Below are positions 42,777 to 52,137 of a stretch of 64,000 bases of DNA, one piece after another. This stretch comes from an uncultured SAR86 cluster bacterium (GTDB lineage: Bacteria > Pseudomonadota > Gammaproteobacteria > Magnimaribacterales > AG-339-G14). The DNA lies in NCBI GenBank assembly GCA_902561325.1, contig CACEOL010000002.1:1-64000 (forward strand), in the 5' to 3' direction. The translations under genes and the position numbers were made by a program. The notes below the pieces were generated by a model. That model was not told the origin of the DNA. It saw only the letters and a program-made list of their open reading frames with translations, and searched no databases. How positions within the stretch are numbered: the first letter of the stretch is position 1; every line of letters begins with the position of its first letter.

Positions 42777-43679
42777 ATGAAGAATTTTGAAGGCAAAGTT
42801 GCCGTTATTACTGGAGCAGGTTCTGGTATGGGTAGAGAACTAGCTATAGAACTAGCTAAATCTGGAGCTAATATAGCCTTAGCTGAGTGGAATGAAGATA
42901 CGCTTAATGAAACTGCTGAACTTTTAAAAAATTACAACGTAGGTGTTTCAAAACATGTAATAGATGTCAGCGACAAAGAAGCAGTTTTCGCTTTGCCACA
43001 GAAAGTGATTGATGAACATGGCGCTGTTGATATGGTTTTTAACAATGCAGGAGTGGCTTTATCACAAACTATAGAGGATTCGACTGACGAGGATTGGGAC
43101 TGGGGTTTGGGGATTCTTCTCCATGGAGTAATAAATGGTACAAGGGCTTTTTTACCTCATCTTAAAAAAAGACCCGAAGCAGCTATAATAAACACTTCTT
43201 CTATTTTTGGACTTTTATCTGTTCCTACACAATCCATTTATCATGTAGGCAAATATGGGGTAAGAGCTTTTACAGAAACTTTAGCCCTTGAAATGAAAAT
43301 GGAAAATTCTCCAGTAGAGGTGTATTCGGTTCATCCAGGTCATATCGGTACTAACATTGCTAATTATGGTGTTAAAAACAATAAGTTAGAAATAGATCTT
43401 GAAAAAGAAGATGAAAGACCTAATTTGTTTGGTCCAAAAGCCAAAACTAAAGAAGAGGTAGGAGAGATTTTTAAAAATCAAGCTCCAATTAATGCCAATA
43501 CAGCAGCAAAAATTATTTTAAAAAACATCAAGAAAAAAAATAAAAGAATACTGGTTGGGGGAGATGCTCATTGGTATGACAGAATTCAAAGATTTTTCCC
43601 AAAAAAATATATTTACTTGTTACCACTTATACCTCTAATTGGAAGACTATTTCCTAAGGACAAGCTTTTAGATAGGTAG
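42777..43679 (+). CDS. SDR-family oxidoreductase
   Basis: 300 residues with cofactor motif TGAGSGMGRE, NNAGVALSQ, and catalytic YHVGK after the INTSSIFGLL serine. A C-terminal extension of about 60 residues contains a basic hydrophobic segment (KKYIYLLPLIPLIGRLFPKD), possibly membrane-associated. GGAGG precedes the ATG. It sits beside a ketosynthase and an acyl-CoA ligase, so a lipid substrate is plausible. Confidence 0.87.
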   Translation: MKNFEGKVAVITGAGSGMGRELAIELAKSGANIALAEWNEDTLNETAELLKNYNVGVSKHVIDVSDKEAVFALPQKVIDEHGAVDMVFNNAGVALSQTIEDSTDEDWDWGLGILLHGVINGTRAFLPHLKKRPEAAIINTSSIFGLLSVPTQSIYHVGKYGVRAFTETLALEMKMENSPVEVYSVHPGHIGTNIANYGVKNNKLEIDLEKEDERPNLFGPKAKTKEEVGEIFKNQAPINANTAAKIILKNIKKKNKRILVGGDAHWYDRIQRFFPKKYIYLLPLIPLIGRLFPKDKLLDR

Positions 43680-43680
43680 T

Positions 43681-45333
43681 TTATAAATCTATATCTTTGT
43701 AATCAGAGATAGAAATTTTATCTTTAGTTATTTTCATATCCCCTGAAGGGTCAAGAATTTCTTCTTTGAAGCGATAAATTAAATCGTAATTTCCATTATT
43801 ACTTTCTTCTAAATAAATCTTTCTTTTCGCTTCAGTATCAGAAAGTTTTTCCTCATAATCTTTTAAATCTTTTTTATCGATTTTTGATTTGATGAAGCTT
43901 GGACTTACCACGCCGCAAGAACCATTATTGCCCCCAAAACCTTTAGCATTTAAATAGATAGCATCTACTTTTTCTGTATCTACTTCTTGAGTATTAAGAC
44001 AAAAATCTAAATTATCCGATAACACATCATCAGCTAATTTCTTAGTTGTATTTATTCCTGGAATCAAACCATGATTCCAAATTCCTAAAGCTGTTATTAA
44101 TTCATCTCCAGCAGCAGGACCCATGGTATGACCTAACATACCTTTCAAAGCAGTTACCTTCCAATTTTTTAATTTAAATCCTTCGGCGACTCTATTTAGT
44201 ACATCAGATTCGGTACTTCGATTTTGAAAGGTCCCTGTGCCATGAGCGATAACAATACTCTCTTTAATGGAACAGCCTATTTTTAAAGTATTTGAAAGAG
44301 CTTGAGCCATTGTTATGTAGTTACCAATTCCTGGAGAACTGATAGATTTTTTGAAGCCATCGGCATTTATTGCAACGTCTGTAAAACCACCAAGTATCTT
44401 TAGACCGTTTTTTATAGCAAATTCCAAAGTCGTAACAGCTACAAATTGAGCTGCTTCTCCCAAAATCATTCCAGCATTATCACCAAAGGGCCGACAAGCA
44501 TTTTTATGGTCTACTTCTTCAGAGTTATCATCGTTATTTCTAATCTGCATTTCTAGAATTTTTTTATCATCAGCAATTCCTGTAGTAGCTAAAAAGCCAT
44601 CTGTTATTTCTGGATTTATAGGTGCTTCTGCAGATCCAACGATTGAAAAGTCTAATTCATTATTTTTGATTCCTTTCAAAGCCAAATCTAAGTTGTAGAG
44701 AAAAGTTGCACAAGCTCCAGCTACAGTCCCTGTCTTTCCCAAGGATCCAAGTACATAAGCATTTATGAAATCTGCTGACATACCAATCAAAGACATTGAT
44801 AAGTGTTTGGAACTGGCTCTTTTACCAATCTTTCTTGACTGTAAAAGGCCTCCCATTCCTTCGTAGTCTAGTTGCCCTATTGCAGGACCAGAAAAAACAC
44901 CTATTTTTTTTGGATCCAATAATGGTTTTATTTCAGTATCCCAGTCCTTGCCCATATTTCTCAAGCAATCAGTAACACCAAAAATAGTCATTTGAATTCC
45001 TTTGGGATGTTGTCTGGAGTTATACATCTTTGAAAGATTTATTCCTTCAGGTAATTGTCCAGCGGCATTCACATTCATGACATCTTTCATTAATAAATCT
45101 GGATCAAAAAGATCTGAATTCACTTTTCTTACTAAGGTTTTCTCAAAAATATCTTTTTCTGATGAAATTTCAGAATTCGTTAGTGAATTTAAGTCTTTCA
45201 GTAGAGATTTTTTAGAATTTGCATCAAGATTGTCAATAACTAGTCGTTTATAAGAAAAGTCAAAAGAAGATCTTCCTGCTGAGTTTATGCCTCCAACACT
45301 ACAAATTACTGGAAATCTTTTAAAATCTTGCAT
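43681..45333 (-). CDS. fabY: Beta-ketoacyl-ACP synthase, FabY-like
   Basis: A thiolase-fold condensing enzyme, 550 residues, longer than FabB/FabF (about 410). The N-terminus (FPVICSVGGINSAGRSSFDFSYKRLVID) resembles FabY of Pseudomonas, which starts fatty acid synthesis from acetyl-CoA in place of FabH. The Cys-His-His triad is present: C209 in GACATF, HGTGTF, and KGMLGHTMG. The C-terminal 70 residues form an acidic tail. It sits between an SDR and an acyl-CoA ligase. FabY identity is from memory of the N-terminus and length. Confidence 0.78.
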   Translation of the reverse strand: MQDFKRFPVICSVGGINSAGRSSFDFSYKRLVIDNLDANSKKSLLKDLNSLTNSEISSEKDIFEKTLVRKVNSDLFDPDLLMKDVMNVNAAGQLPEGINLSKMYNSRQHPKGIQMTIFGVTDCLRNMGKDWDTEIKPLLDPKKIGVFSGPAIGQLDYEGMGGLLQSRKIGKRASSKHLSMSLIGMSADFINAYVLGSLGKTGTVAGACATFLYNLDLALKGIKNNELDFSIVGSAEAPINPEITDGFLATTGIADDKKILEMQIRNNDDNSEEVDHKNACRPFGDNAGMILGEAAQFVAVTTLEFAIKNGLKILGGFTDVAINADGFKKSISSPGIGNYITMAQALSNTLKIGCSIKESIVIAHGTGTFQNRSTESDVLNRVAEGFKLKNWKVTALKGMLGHTMGPAAGDELITALGIWNHGLIPGINTTKKLADDVLSDNLDFCLNTQEVDTEKVDAIYLNAKGFGGNNGSCGVVSPSFIKSKIDKKDLKDYEEKLSDTEAKRKIYLEESNNGNYDLIYRFKEEILDPSGDMKITKDKISISDYKDIDL

Positions 45334-45391
45334 GTAAATTTTATTTAAATTAACTTATAACTTTAATTTTACATTATTTATAGGAGAGGAC

Positions 45392-46933
45392 ATGCATCCA
45401 GGAATAAACGGACCTAAATTAAAAGATAAACCAGCCCTTATCATGGCGGGTAGTGGAGACGTAATTACTCATCAAGAATTAAATGAATTATCAAATCAAG
45501 GAGCCCAATTATTTAGATCTTTAGGTCTTAAACCAGGAGATAGTATGGCTTTTATGATGGAAAACCATAAGTTATTTTTTCCAATCGCTTTTGCAGCTTA
45601 TCGAAGCGGATTGAAATATACAGCTATAAGTTGGAGACTGCAGGCAAGTGAGGTTGAGTATATTGTTAAGGATTGTGGTGCGAAAGTTTTCATCACTAGT
45701 AAATTCCTTGAAGAATCTGCAAAGTCTTTAGCAAATTCTTTAGAAGGAGTTCATAAATTCATGCTTGATGGTACAACAGATGACTTCAAGTCTTATGAGG
45801 AAGAGATAAAAAATATGCCAGATACTCCTATAGAGGATGAGTGTCAGGGAGCTGCTATGTTGTATTCTTCAGGAACAACTGGAAAGCCTAAAGGTGTCAG
45901 TCGTGAAATAAATTTAAGTCCTCTTCCCTATAAAGCCGATGAAGATGACTTAGGACTTACTCGCGTTGTTCAAGGTTTATATTCTGCTGATGAAGATTCT
46001 GTTTATCTTTCTCCAGCTCCTCTTTATCACTCAGCACCAATGGGCTTCAATACAGGATTTCTTGCCTTAGGAGCAACCAGCATTATTTTAGAAAAATTTG
46101 ATCCTGAAGCTGCGTTAGCTGCTATAGAAAAATACAAAATTACTCATAGTCAATGGGTTCCAACAATGTTCATCAGATTTTTAAAAAGTGATCCGGAGAT
46201 TCTAAATAAATATGATTTGTCATCACATAGAATAGCTATTCATGCTGCAGCACCATGTCCAGTAGAAGTGAAAGAAAAAATGATAGATTGGTGGGGTCCT
46301 ATCATTCATGAATACTACGCAGGAACTGAATTCAATGGTTTCGTTGCATGCAATTCAGAACAATGGCTATCTCATAAGGGTACAGTTGGTCAATCCTTAC
46401 TTGGCCCAATACATATTTTAGATGATGATCAAAATGAAGTACCTGTTGGAGAAGAGGGCACAATTTACTTTGAAGGACCTACTGCGAATGGATTTTCATA
46501 TCACAATGACAAAGAAAAAACCAAAGGCGCTACTTCAAAACAAGGCTATACAACCTTAGGAGATATAGGCTATTTAGATGAAGAAGGTTTTCTATACTTA
46601 ACAGATAGAAAAGCTTTCATGATAATTTCTGGAGGTGTGAACATTTACCCAAAAGAGACAGAAGACACATTAATCATGCATCCTAAAGTTGCTGATGTTG
46701 CTGTTTTTGGTGTACCCAATGAAGAAATGGGTGAAGAGGTTAAAGCCGTAGTTCAACCAGAAGATATGAATCTTGCTGGAGCAGATTTAGAGGCTGAACT
46801 TATGGCGTATTGTCGGGAAAATATATCTCATGTGAAGTGTCCCAAATCAATAGATTTCAGAGAAGAGTTACCTAGACACCCAACTGGGAAACTTTATAAA
46901 AGACTTCTTAAAGACGAGTACTGGAAAAATTAA
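45392..46933 (+). CDS. Acyl-CoA synthetase, AMP-forming
   Basis: 513 residues of the ANL family. The ATP loop is [15 protein letters not shown], the adenylate-binding motif is [10 protein letters not shown], the hinge is [21 protein letters not shown], and the catalytic Lys lies in [15 protein letters not shown]. It activates a carboxylic acid to acyl-CoA. Chain length or substrate cannot be read. GGAG precedes the ATG. It overlaps the convergent folD by 4 nt. Confidence 0.92.
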   Translation: MHPGINGPKLKDKPALIMAGSGDVITHQELNELSNQGAQLFRSLGLKPGDSMAFMMENHKLFFPIAFAAYRSGLKYTAISWRLQASEVEYIVKDCGAKVFITSKFLEESAKSLANSLEGVHKFMLDGTTDDFKSYEEEIKNMPDTPIEDECQGAAMLYSSGTTGKPKGVSREINLSPLPYKADEDDLGLTRVVQGLYSADEDSVYLSPAPLYHSAPMGFNTGFLALGATSIILEKFDPEAALAAIEKYKITHSQWVPTMFIRFLKSDPEILNKYDLSSHRIAIHAAAPCPVEVKEKMIDWWGPIIHEYYAGTEFNGFVACNSEQWLSHKGTVGQSLLGPIHILDDDQNEVPVGEEGTIYFEGPTANGFSYHNDKEKTKGATSKQGYTTLGDIGYLDEEGFLYLTDRKAFMIISGGVNIYPKETEDTLIMHPKVADVAVFGVPNEEMGEEVKAVVQPEDMNLAGADLEAELMAYCRENISHVKCPKSIDFREELPRHPTGKLYKRLLKDEYWKN

Positions 46934-47775
46934 TCAAGACCTAGGTGAGCTTCACAACTTTCTAAAGTTTGCATAATTAAGGTATTAATTGTCATTGGTC
47001 CAACACCACCAGGAACAGGAGTGTAAGCAGATGATCTTGAAATGACTCCCTCAAGATCGATATCACCACATTTCTCAGGATGATATCCCGCATCAACAAC
47101 AACAGCATTATCTTTTATCCAGTCACTTTTAATGAACTTTGGAATTCCGACTGCACCCACTACTATATCTGCTGAAGATATAATTTCAGGCAAATTTTTT
47201 GTTCTAGAATGACAGATTGTTACTGTCGCATTTTCATTTAATAACATCATCGCCATAGGCTTCCCCAATATAGGACTTCTTCCAACAACAACCGCTGACC
47301 TTCCTTCAATAGGAATTTTATATTCTTTCAAGAGACGCATGATTCCATAAGGGGTACAAGAACCAAAAGCTTTTTCTTGCATAGACATTCTTCCAAATCC
47401 CAAACTAGTCACTCCATCAACATCTTTCTTTATATCTATTGCGTCAAAACAAGATCTTTCATCGATATGTTCTGGAACAGGATGCTGCAATAATATTCCA
47501 TGAACATCTTCATTAGCATTTAGCTCTTTAATTTTTTCAATTAATTCCGAGGTAGTTGTAGCTTCATCAAGTTCAATTTTCATAGAGTCCATTCCAACCC
47601 TTTTACAAGCATTCCCTTTCATTTTGACATAGGTTGCTGAAGCAGGATCGCTGCCAACTAAAATTGTTGCCAATATAGGCGTGGAATGATTTTTAGCTTT
47701 TATTTTTTCAACGCGTTTGGAAAAATCTTTTTCCGATTTCAAGGACAATTTTTTTCCGTCGAGTACTATAGCCAT
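46930..47775 (-). CDS. folD: Bifunctional methylene-THF dehydrogenase/cyclohydrolase FolD
   Basis: 281 residues. The catalytic [14 protein letters not shown] segment includes the active-site Lys. [38 protein letters not shown] and [11 protein letters not shown] are family motifs. It interconverts methylene-, methenyl- and formyl-THF and supplies formyl groups to PurN. It is divergent from tRNA-Pro. Confidence 0.96.
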   Translation of the reverse strand: MAIVLDGKKLSLKSEKDFSKRVEKIKAKNHSTPILATILVGSDPASATYVKMKGNACKRVGMDSMKIELDEATTTSELIEKIKELNANEDVHGILLQHPVPEHIDERSCFDAIDIKKDVDGVTSLGFGRMSMQEKAFGSCTPYGIMRLLKEYKIPIEGRSAVVVGRSPILGKPMAMMLLNENATVTICHSRTKNLPEIISSADIVVGAVGIPKFIKSDWIKDNAVVVDAGYHPEKCGDIDLEGVISRSSAYTPVPGGVGPMTINTLIMQTLESCEAHLGLD

Positions 47776-47814
47776 GGTTATTTGTTATCATACCACCCCT
47801 TATTTAAAAATTAA

Positions 47815-47891
47815 CGGGGTGTAGCGCAGTCTGGTAGCGCGCCTGCTTTGGGAGCAGGATGTCGGGGGTTCAAATCCCTCCACCCCGACCA
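47815..47891 (+). tRNA. tRNA-Pro(TGG)
   Basis: Acceptor CGGGGTG pairs with CACCCCG; anticodon stem CCTGC/GCAGG holds TTTGGGA (anticodon TGG); T arm is GGGGG-TTCAAAT-CCCTC; CCA is encoded. The next coding sequence starts 7 nt later. Confidence 0.96.
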
Positions 47892-47898
47892 AGAAATA

Positions 47899-48705
47899 AT
47901 GACTTATTTAATAAATAAAACAGCCTTAATAACAGGCGCCTCTTCTGGTATTGGTCTTGAAATAGTGAAATATCTTTCAAGCTTTGATATGCAAATTATT
48001 GTTACAGCTAGAAGAGAAGACAAATTATTGGAACTTAAAGAAGAAGTAGAGTCTAAGTCAAACTCAAAAGTAATAGTTTTACCAAAAGACTTGGCTAAAA
48101 CTGAAAGTCCTCAGGAGATTTATGATTTCTGTCAAAAAAATAACTATAAAGTTGATTTTCTAGTAAATAATGCAGGATATGGATTTACTGAAGACTTTGA
48201 TTCATATGATCTTGAAAAACTTGATGATTTTTTAAATGTTTTATTAAACTCTTTAGTTAAATTAACGCGTCTTTTTATCAAAGATATGAAAGAAAGAAAA
48301 TCTGGAAAGATTCTTCAGGTATCTTCAATTGCAGGAATAATTCCAAGTGGAAGTGGGGCAATTGGTATTTATGGGAATATAAAGAATTTTGTTAATGAAT
48401 TCACTATCACGCTAAATAGCACTTACAACAAATACAATGTTCATGTTTGTGCTCTTTGCCCAGGTTTTACAGAAACAGGCTTCAACGAAAGAGCAGGATT
48501 TAATATGCAATATTCAGATGTTCCTTCATTATTCTTGATGTCTGCTAAACAAGTGGCAGTGCAAGGTGTAGATGCATGTTTAAAAGGAAAAGAAATTTAT
48601 GTTGTTAAAGGTGGTTTTAACAAAACGATGATTTTTATATCTAAATTCATACCAAATAAAGTTTTAAGATTTCTCTTTGGCTCATTAGTCAATTTTGGTA
48701 AATAA
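47899..48705 (+). CDS. SDR-family short-chain dehydrogenase
   Basis: 268 residues started at MTYLINKTALITG; the ORF-track start lies inside tRNA-Pro and is not credible. TGASSGIG, NNAGYG, SSIAG and YGNIK (YxxxK) form a complete SDR active site. The C-terminus (KTMIFISKFIPNKVLRFLFG) is hydrophobic. Only AGAAATA lies between the tRNA CCA and the ATG, with no Shine-Dalgarno sequence. Confidence 0.88.
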   Translation: MTYLINKTALITGASSGIGLEIVKYLSSFDMQIIVTARREDKLLELKEEVESKSNSKVIVLPKDLAKTESPQEIYDFCQKNNYKVDFLVNNAGYGFTEDFDSYDLEKLDDFLNVLLNSLVKLTRLFIKDMKERKSGKILQVSSIAGIIPSGSGAIGIYGNIKNFVNEFTITLNSTYNKYNVHVCALCPGFTETGFNERAGFNMQYSDVPSLFLMSAKQVAVQGVDACLKGKEIYVVKGGFNKTMIFISKFIPNKVLRFLFGSLVNFGK

Positions 48706-48727
48706 AGACTAATCGCAAGTATTTTTA

Positions 48728-48733
48728 TACAAT
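48728..48733 (+). promoter_or_regulatory. -10 element before tRNA-Arg
   Basis: TACAAT, in TTTTATACAATAG, lies 12 nt before tRNA-Arg, the same spacing seen for tRNA-Val(TAC). No good -35 is visible. It would serve tRNA-Arg, tRNA-His and possibly tig. Confidence 0.4.
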
Positions 48734-48745
48734 AGCAAAAATTTA

Positions 48746-48822
48746 CTCCCGGTAGCTCAGCTGGATAGAGCATCTGCCTTCTAAGCAGAGGGTCGCAGGT
48801 TCGAATCCTGCCCGGGAGGCCA
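48746..48822 (+). tRNA. tRNA-Arg(TCT)
   Basis: Acceptor CTCCCGG pairs with CCGGGAG; anticodon stem TCTGC/GCAGA holds CTTCTAA (anticodon TCT); T arm is GCAGG-TTCGAAT-CCTGC; CCA is encoded. tRNA-His starts 5 nt later, so they form one transcript. Confidence 0.96.
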
Positions 48823-48827
48823 CTAAT

Positions 48828-48904
48828 GGTGGGCGTAGCTCAGTTGGTAGAGCACTGGTTTGTGGTACCGGTTGTCGTGGGTTCGAGCCCCATCGCCCAC
48901 CCCA
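48828..48904 (+). tRNA. tRNA-His(GTG)
   Basis: Includes the extra 5' G (G-1) opposite discriminator C. Acceptor GTGGGCG pairs with CGCCCAC; anticodon stem CTGGT/ACCGG holds TTGTGGT (anticodon GTG); T arm is GTGGG-TTCGAGC-CCCAT; CCA is encoded. The trigger factor gene starts 18 nt later. Confidence 0.96.
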
Positions 48905-48922
48905 ATTAAACAGAAGGATAAT

Positions 48923-50215
48923 ATGTTCGGTAAAAAAAATAATCTAGAGAAAAAAATAAAATTAAATATTCCATCTAAAGATCTTGAAAGAGACTTTAAA
49001 AAGAGGCTTTTATCTCAGCAATCTTCCTCTGACTTGAAGGGATTTAGAAAAGGTAAAGCTCCTTTGGACGTTATTGAAAAATACTATGGAGATCAAATTA
49101 AACAACGACTAATCATGGATAAAATGGGAGATATCTTTTATAAGAAGATTTCTGAAGAAAATATACCTGTAGTTGGCCAGCCTAGTTTTGCTCCAGAATC
49201 TTTTGATATAAAAAAAGATATTAAATTTGAAGTCTCATATGAAATTTATCCAGAGTTTTCTCTAACCAAAATGGGTTCTCTATCATTTAAAAAGCCAGTA
49301 TCAAAAGTTACAGATCAAGATGTTAAAAAAGCTACTGATTTGGTTTTAAAGAGATATGGAAAAGCAGAGCCAATAGATGAAAAAAGTAAGGAAGGCAATT
49401 TTGTAAAAATTGATTTTGATGGTTTTTTAGATGGTGAAAAGTTTGAAGGCGGTGAAGCCCAAGATTATTCTCTTGAACTAGGATCAAATACTATGATTCC
49501 AGGTTTTGAAGAACAAATTGTTGGTATGAAAGCCGCAGAAACTAAAGAAATTGAGGTAACTTTTCCAGAAGACTATCAAGCAGAAAATTTAAAAGGCAAA
49601 AAGGTAGTTTTTAAAATAAATATGAAAGAAGTTTCAGAGGTAAAACTTCCTAATCTTGATGAGGAATTTTTTAAATCAATTAATATGGATGTAAAAACAC
49701 AAGAAGAATTTAAGAAAAAAATAGAAGAACAACTTCAAACTGATTTAAAAGCAAATTTAAAAACAAAAACCAAACAAAGAATATTTGATGCGTTTGAAAG
49801 TTCTAATCAAATTGATATACCCCAAAGCATGATTATTTCTGAGGCAAATAATTTAAGAAACAATACAGCTCAACAAATGGGATTGGATATTAGTAAATTA
49901 GAAGACGATCAATTCCCTATTGATAATTTCAAAGATAACGCACTTAAAAGAGTTAGGTTGGGCGTCTTGATAAATAAATTAATTGAAGAAAACAATATAT
50001 CTGTTGATAAAGATACTTTGAAGAAAGAAATTGAAGACAAATCAAAGTCATTCAAAGATCCTGAACAATATGTCAATTGGATATATGGTAATGAAGAACA
50101 ACTAAAAAATATTGAGTCTCTCGTTTTAGAAGATAAAGTAGCAGAATATTTAGAAGTTAAATCTAAAGTAGAAGAGGAGTTGTTAAGTTTTGAAGAAGTA
50201 GTTTCTATGGGTTAA
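48923..50215 (+). CDS. tig: Trigger factor
   Basis: Ribosome-bound chaperone with peptidyl-prolyl isomerase activity. I start at MFGKKNNLEKK, preceded by AGAAGGA; the ORF-track start is inside tRNA-His. This gives 430 residues, close to E. coli (432). The ribosome-binding signature is visible as LKGFRKGKAP (G-F-R-x-G-x-x-P). The FKBP domain is in the middle (GNFVKIDFDGFLDGEKFEGG). It heads the tig-clpP-clpX-lon block. Confidence 0.96.
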   Translation: MFGKKNNLEKKIKLNIPSKDLERDFKKRLLSQQSSSDLKGFRKGKAPLDVIEKYYGDQIKQRLIMDKMGDIFYKKISEENIPVVGQPSFAPESFDIKKDIKFEVSYEIYPEFSLTKMGSLSFKKPVSKVTDQDVKKATDLVLKRYGKAEPIDEKSKEGNFVKIDFDGFLDGEKFEGGEAQDYSLELGSNTMIPGFEEQIVGMKAAETKEIEVTFPEDYQAENLKGKKVVFKINMKEVSEVKLPNLDEEFFKSINMDVKTQEEFKKKIEEQLQTDLKANLKTKTKQRIFDAFESSNQIDIPQSMIISEANNLRNNTAQQMGLDISKLEDDQFPIDNFKDNALKRVRLGVLINKLIEENNISVDKDTLKKEIEDKSKSFKDPEQYVNWIYGNEEQLKNIESLVLEDKVAEYLEVKSKVEEELLSFEEVVSMG

Positions 50216-50224
50216 ATTAAGGTT

Positions 50225-50827
50225 ATGACAAATATAAAAAATCAGCTTGTTCCAATGGTTGTGGAACAAACACCAAGAGGAGAGAGGGCTTTTGACATCT
50301 ACTCTAGACTTCTCAAAGAAAGAGTTATTTTTATTACAGGTCCTATTGAAGACCATATGGCAAATTTGGTTGTGGCACAGCTACTTTTTCTCGAAGCTGA
50401 AAATCCTGAAAAAGATATTAATATTTATATAAATTCACCAGGCGGCTCAGTAACTTCAGGCATGTCAATCTACGACACAATGTCTTACATCAAGCCAGAC
50501 ATAAGTACTTTATGTATAGGTCAAGCTTCCAGTATGGGGGCAATCTTACTTACAGGCGGCACAAAAGGAAAAAGATTTGCTCTCCCTAATTCTAGAATAA
50601 TGATTCATCAACCTTTAGGAGGATTTCAAGGGCAGGCAACAGATATAGAAATTCATGCTCAAGAAATACTCAAAATTAGAACTAAATTGAATGAAATTCT
50701 GTCTCATCATAGTGGAAAAGATATTGACAAAGTAAGTCAAGATACTGAAAGAGATAATTTTATGAGCGGCGAAGAAGCTGTAAAATATGGTTTAATAGAT
50801 AAAGTTATTGATAAAAGAGATAAATAG
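50225..50827 (+). CDS. clpP: ATP-dependent Clp protease proteolytic subunit ClpP
   Basis: 200 residues. Triad: S103 in [10 protein letters not shown]128 in MIHQPLGG, and probably D173 in DTERDNF. The N-terminal propeptide region ([24 protein letters not shown]) fits a short pro-sequence. AAGG precedes the ATG. It is 2 nt upstream of clpX and should assemble with it. Confidence 0.96.
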   Translation: MTNIKNQLVPMVVEQTPRGERAFDIYSRLLKERVIFITGPIEDHMANLVVAQLLFLEAENPEKDINIYINSPGGSVTSGMSIYDTMSYIKPDISTLCIGQASSMGAILLTGGTKGKRFALPNSRIMIHQPLGGFQGQATDIEIHAQEILKIRTKLNEILSHHSGKDIDKVSQDTERDNFMSGEEAVKYGLIDKVIDKRDK

Positions 50828-50829
50828 AC

Positions 50830-52092
50830 ATGTCCGAAAATCAAGAAGCAGATAAAAAGTTATTTTGTTCTTTCTGTGGAAAGAATCAATCTGAGGTAAA
50901 AAAACTTATCGCTGGACCGTCTGTTTACATATGTGATGAATGTGTATCTCTTTGTAACGACATAATTAAAGAAGATTTAGCTGAAGCAAACCAAGAATCT
51001 TCTGAAGAAAAATTACCTGTTCCAGAAGAAATTAAAGCAATTCTTGATGATTATGTTATTGGTCAAGAATCTGCAAAAAAGACATTAGCAGTTGCAGTTT
51101 ATAACCATTATAAAAAACTAAAGAGTTCCCAATCTTCCAATGAAGATGTGGAATTAGGAAAAAGTAATATTCTTCTATTAGGACCTACAGGCAGTGGTAA
51201 GACTTTATTAGCACAAACTTTAGCTAGACTTTTAGATGTTCCATTTACCATTGCAGATGCAACGACTTTAACTGAAGCTGGATATGTTGGTGAAGATGTC
51301 GAAAACATTATTCAAAAACTTCTTCAAAAATGTGATTACGATGTTGAAAAGGCTCAGGTTGGAATTGTTTATATTGATGAGATAGACAAAATTGCGAGAA
51401 AATCAGATAACCCTTCAATCACTCGAGATGTTTCTGGAGAGGGAGTTCAACAAGCATTACTAAAGCTTGTAGAAGGAACTACAGCATCTGTTCCTCCTCA
51501 AGGCGGTAGAAAACATCCTCAACAAGAATTTCTTCAAGTTGATACTTCAAATATTTTATTTATTTGTGGCGGAGCTTTTTCTGGGTTAGAGGAAATAATT
51601 AAAGCAAGATCTGAAGAAAGAGGTATGGGATTTGAAGCATCTGTGAAGAAAAAATCACAAGGCTTTGACTCGAAAGTAATTAAAAATTCTCAACCAGAAG
51701 ATTTGATTAAATATGGTCTAATTCCCGAGTTTGTGGGTAGGCTACCAGTAATGGCTACTTTAGATGAACTAGATGAAGATGCTCTAGTTACAATACTTAC
51801 AGAACCAAAAAACTCTTTGACAAAACAATTCAAAAAACTTTTTGAAATGGAAGAAGTTGATCTTGATATAAGAGATGATGCTTTATTGGAAATAGCCAAA
51901 CTTGCAATAGAAATGAAAACTGGCGCTAGAGGTCTAAGGTCGATTTTAGAAAAATCTCTTCTAGATACTATGTACGAGGTTCCGTCTTTAGAAAATCTTG
52001 AAAAAGTTGTATTGGATGCTTCTTGTATCAAGGGCGATTCCAAGCCTTTATTAGTTTACGAAACTGATTTAGATTCAAAAAAATTACAATAA
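50830..52092 (+). CDS. clpX: ATP-dependent Clp protease ATPase subunit ClpX
   Basis: 420 residues. The N-terminal zinc domain has CSFCGKNQ and CDECVSLC, then Walker A GPTGSGKT, Walker [11 protein letters not shown] and a sensor region. The ClpP-docking loop reads [10 protein letters not shown], where E. coli has IGF, so MGF replaces the usual tripeptide. Function should be kept, since related hydrophobic residues occur there. It follows clpP with a 2-nt gap. Confidence 0.96.
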   Translation: MSENQEADKKLFCSFCGKNQSEVKKLIAGPSVYICDECVSLCNDIIKEDLAEANQESSEEKLPVPEEIKAILDDYVIGQESAKKTLAVAVYNHYKKLKSSQSSNEDVELGKSNILLLGPTGSGKTLLAQTLARLLDVPFTIADATTLTEAGYVGEDVENIIQKLLQKCDYDVEKAQVGIVYIDEIDKIARKSDNPSITRDVSGEGVQQALLKLVEGTTASVPPQGGRKHPQQEFLQVDTSNILFICGGAFSGLEEIIKARSEERGMGFEASVKKKSQGFDSKVIKNSQPEDLIKYGLIPEFVGRLPVMATLDELDEDALVTILTEPKNSLTKQFKKLFEMEEVDLDIRDDALLEIAKLAIEMKTGARGLRSILEKSLLDTMYEVPSLENLEKVVLDASCIKGDSKPLLVYETDLDSKKLQ

Positions 52093-52120
52093 CTTGTTTT
52101 TTTTTCTTCAGACCCTATAT
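52093..52120 (+). promoter_or_regulatory. Possible sigma32-type heat-shock promoter for lon
   Basis: CTTGTT (52093-52098), then 14 nt, then CCCTATAT (52113-52120). This is close to the sigma32 pattern CTTGAA-N13/14-CCCCATNT. The start site would be about 10 nt before the lon ATG, and AGAGG lies at 52128-52132. The same bases could also be read as a sigma70-like -10 (TATATA), so sigma32 use is an inference. Confidence 0.5.
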
Positions 52121-52137
52121 AAAAGTTAGAGGTTATT

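Noticed and set aside
47848-47898. Upstream start of the SDR inside tRNA-Pro (and of tig inside tRNA-His)
   Set aside because: The extra N-terminal residues are translations of tRNA sequence; conserved SDR and trigger-factor starts are at the later ATGs.
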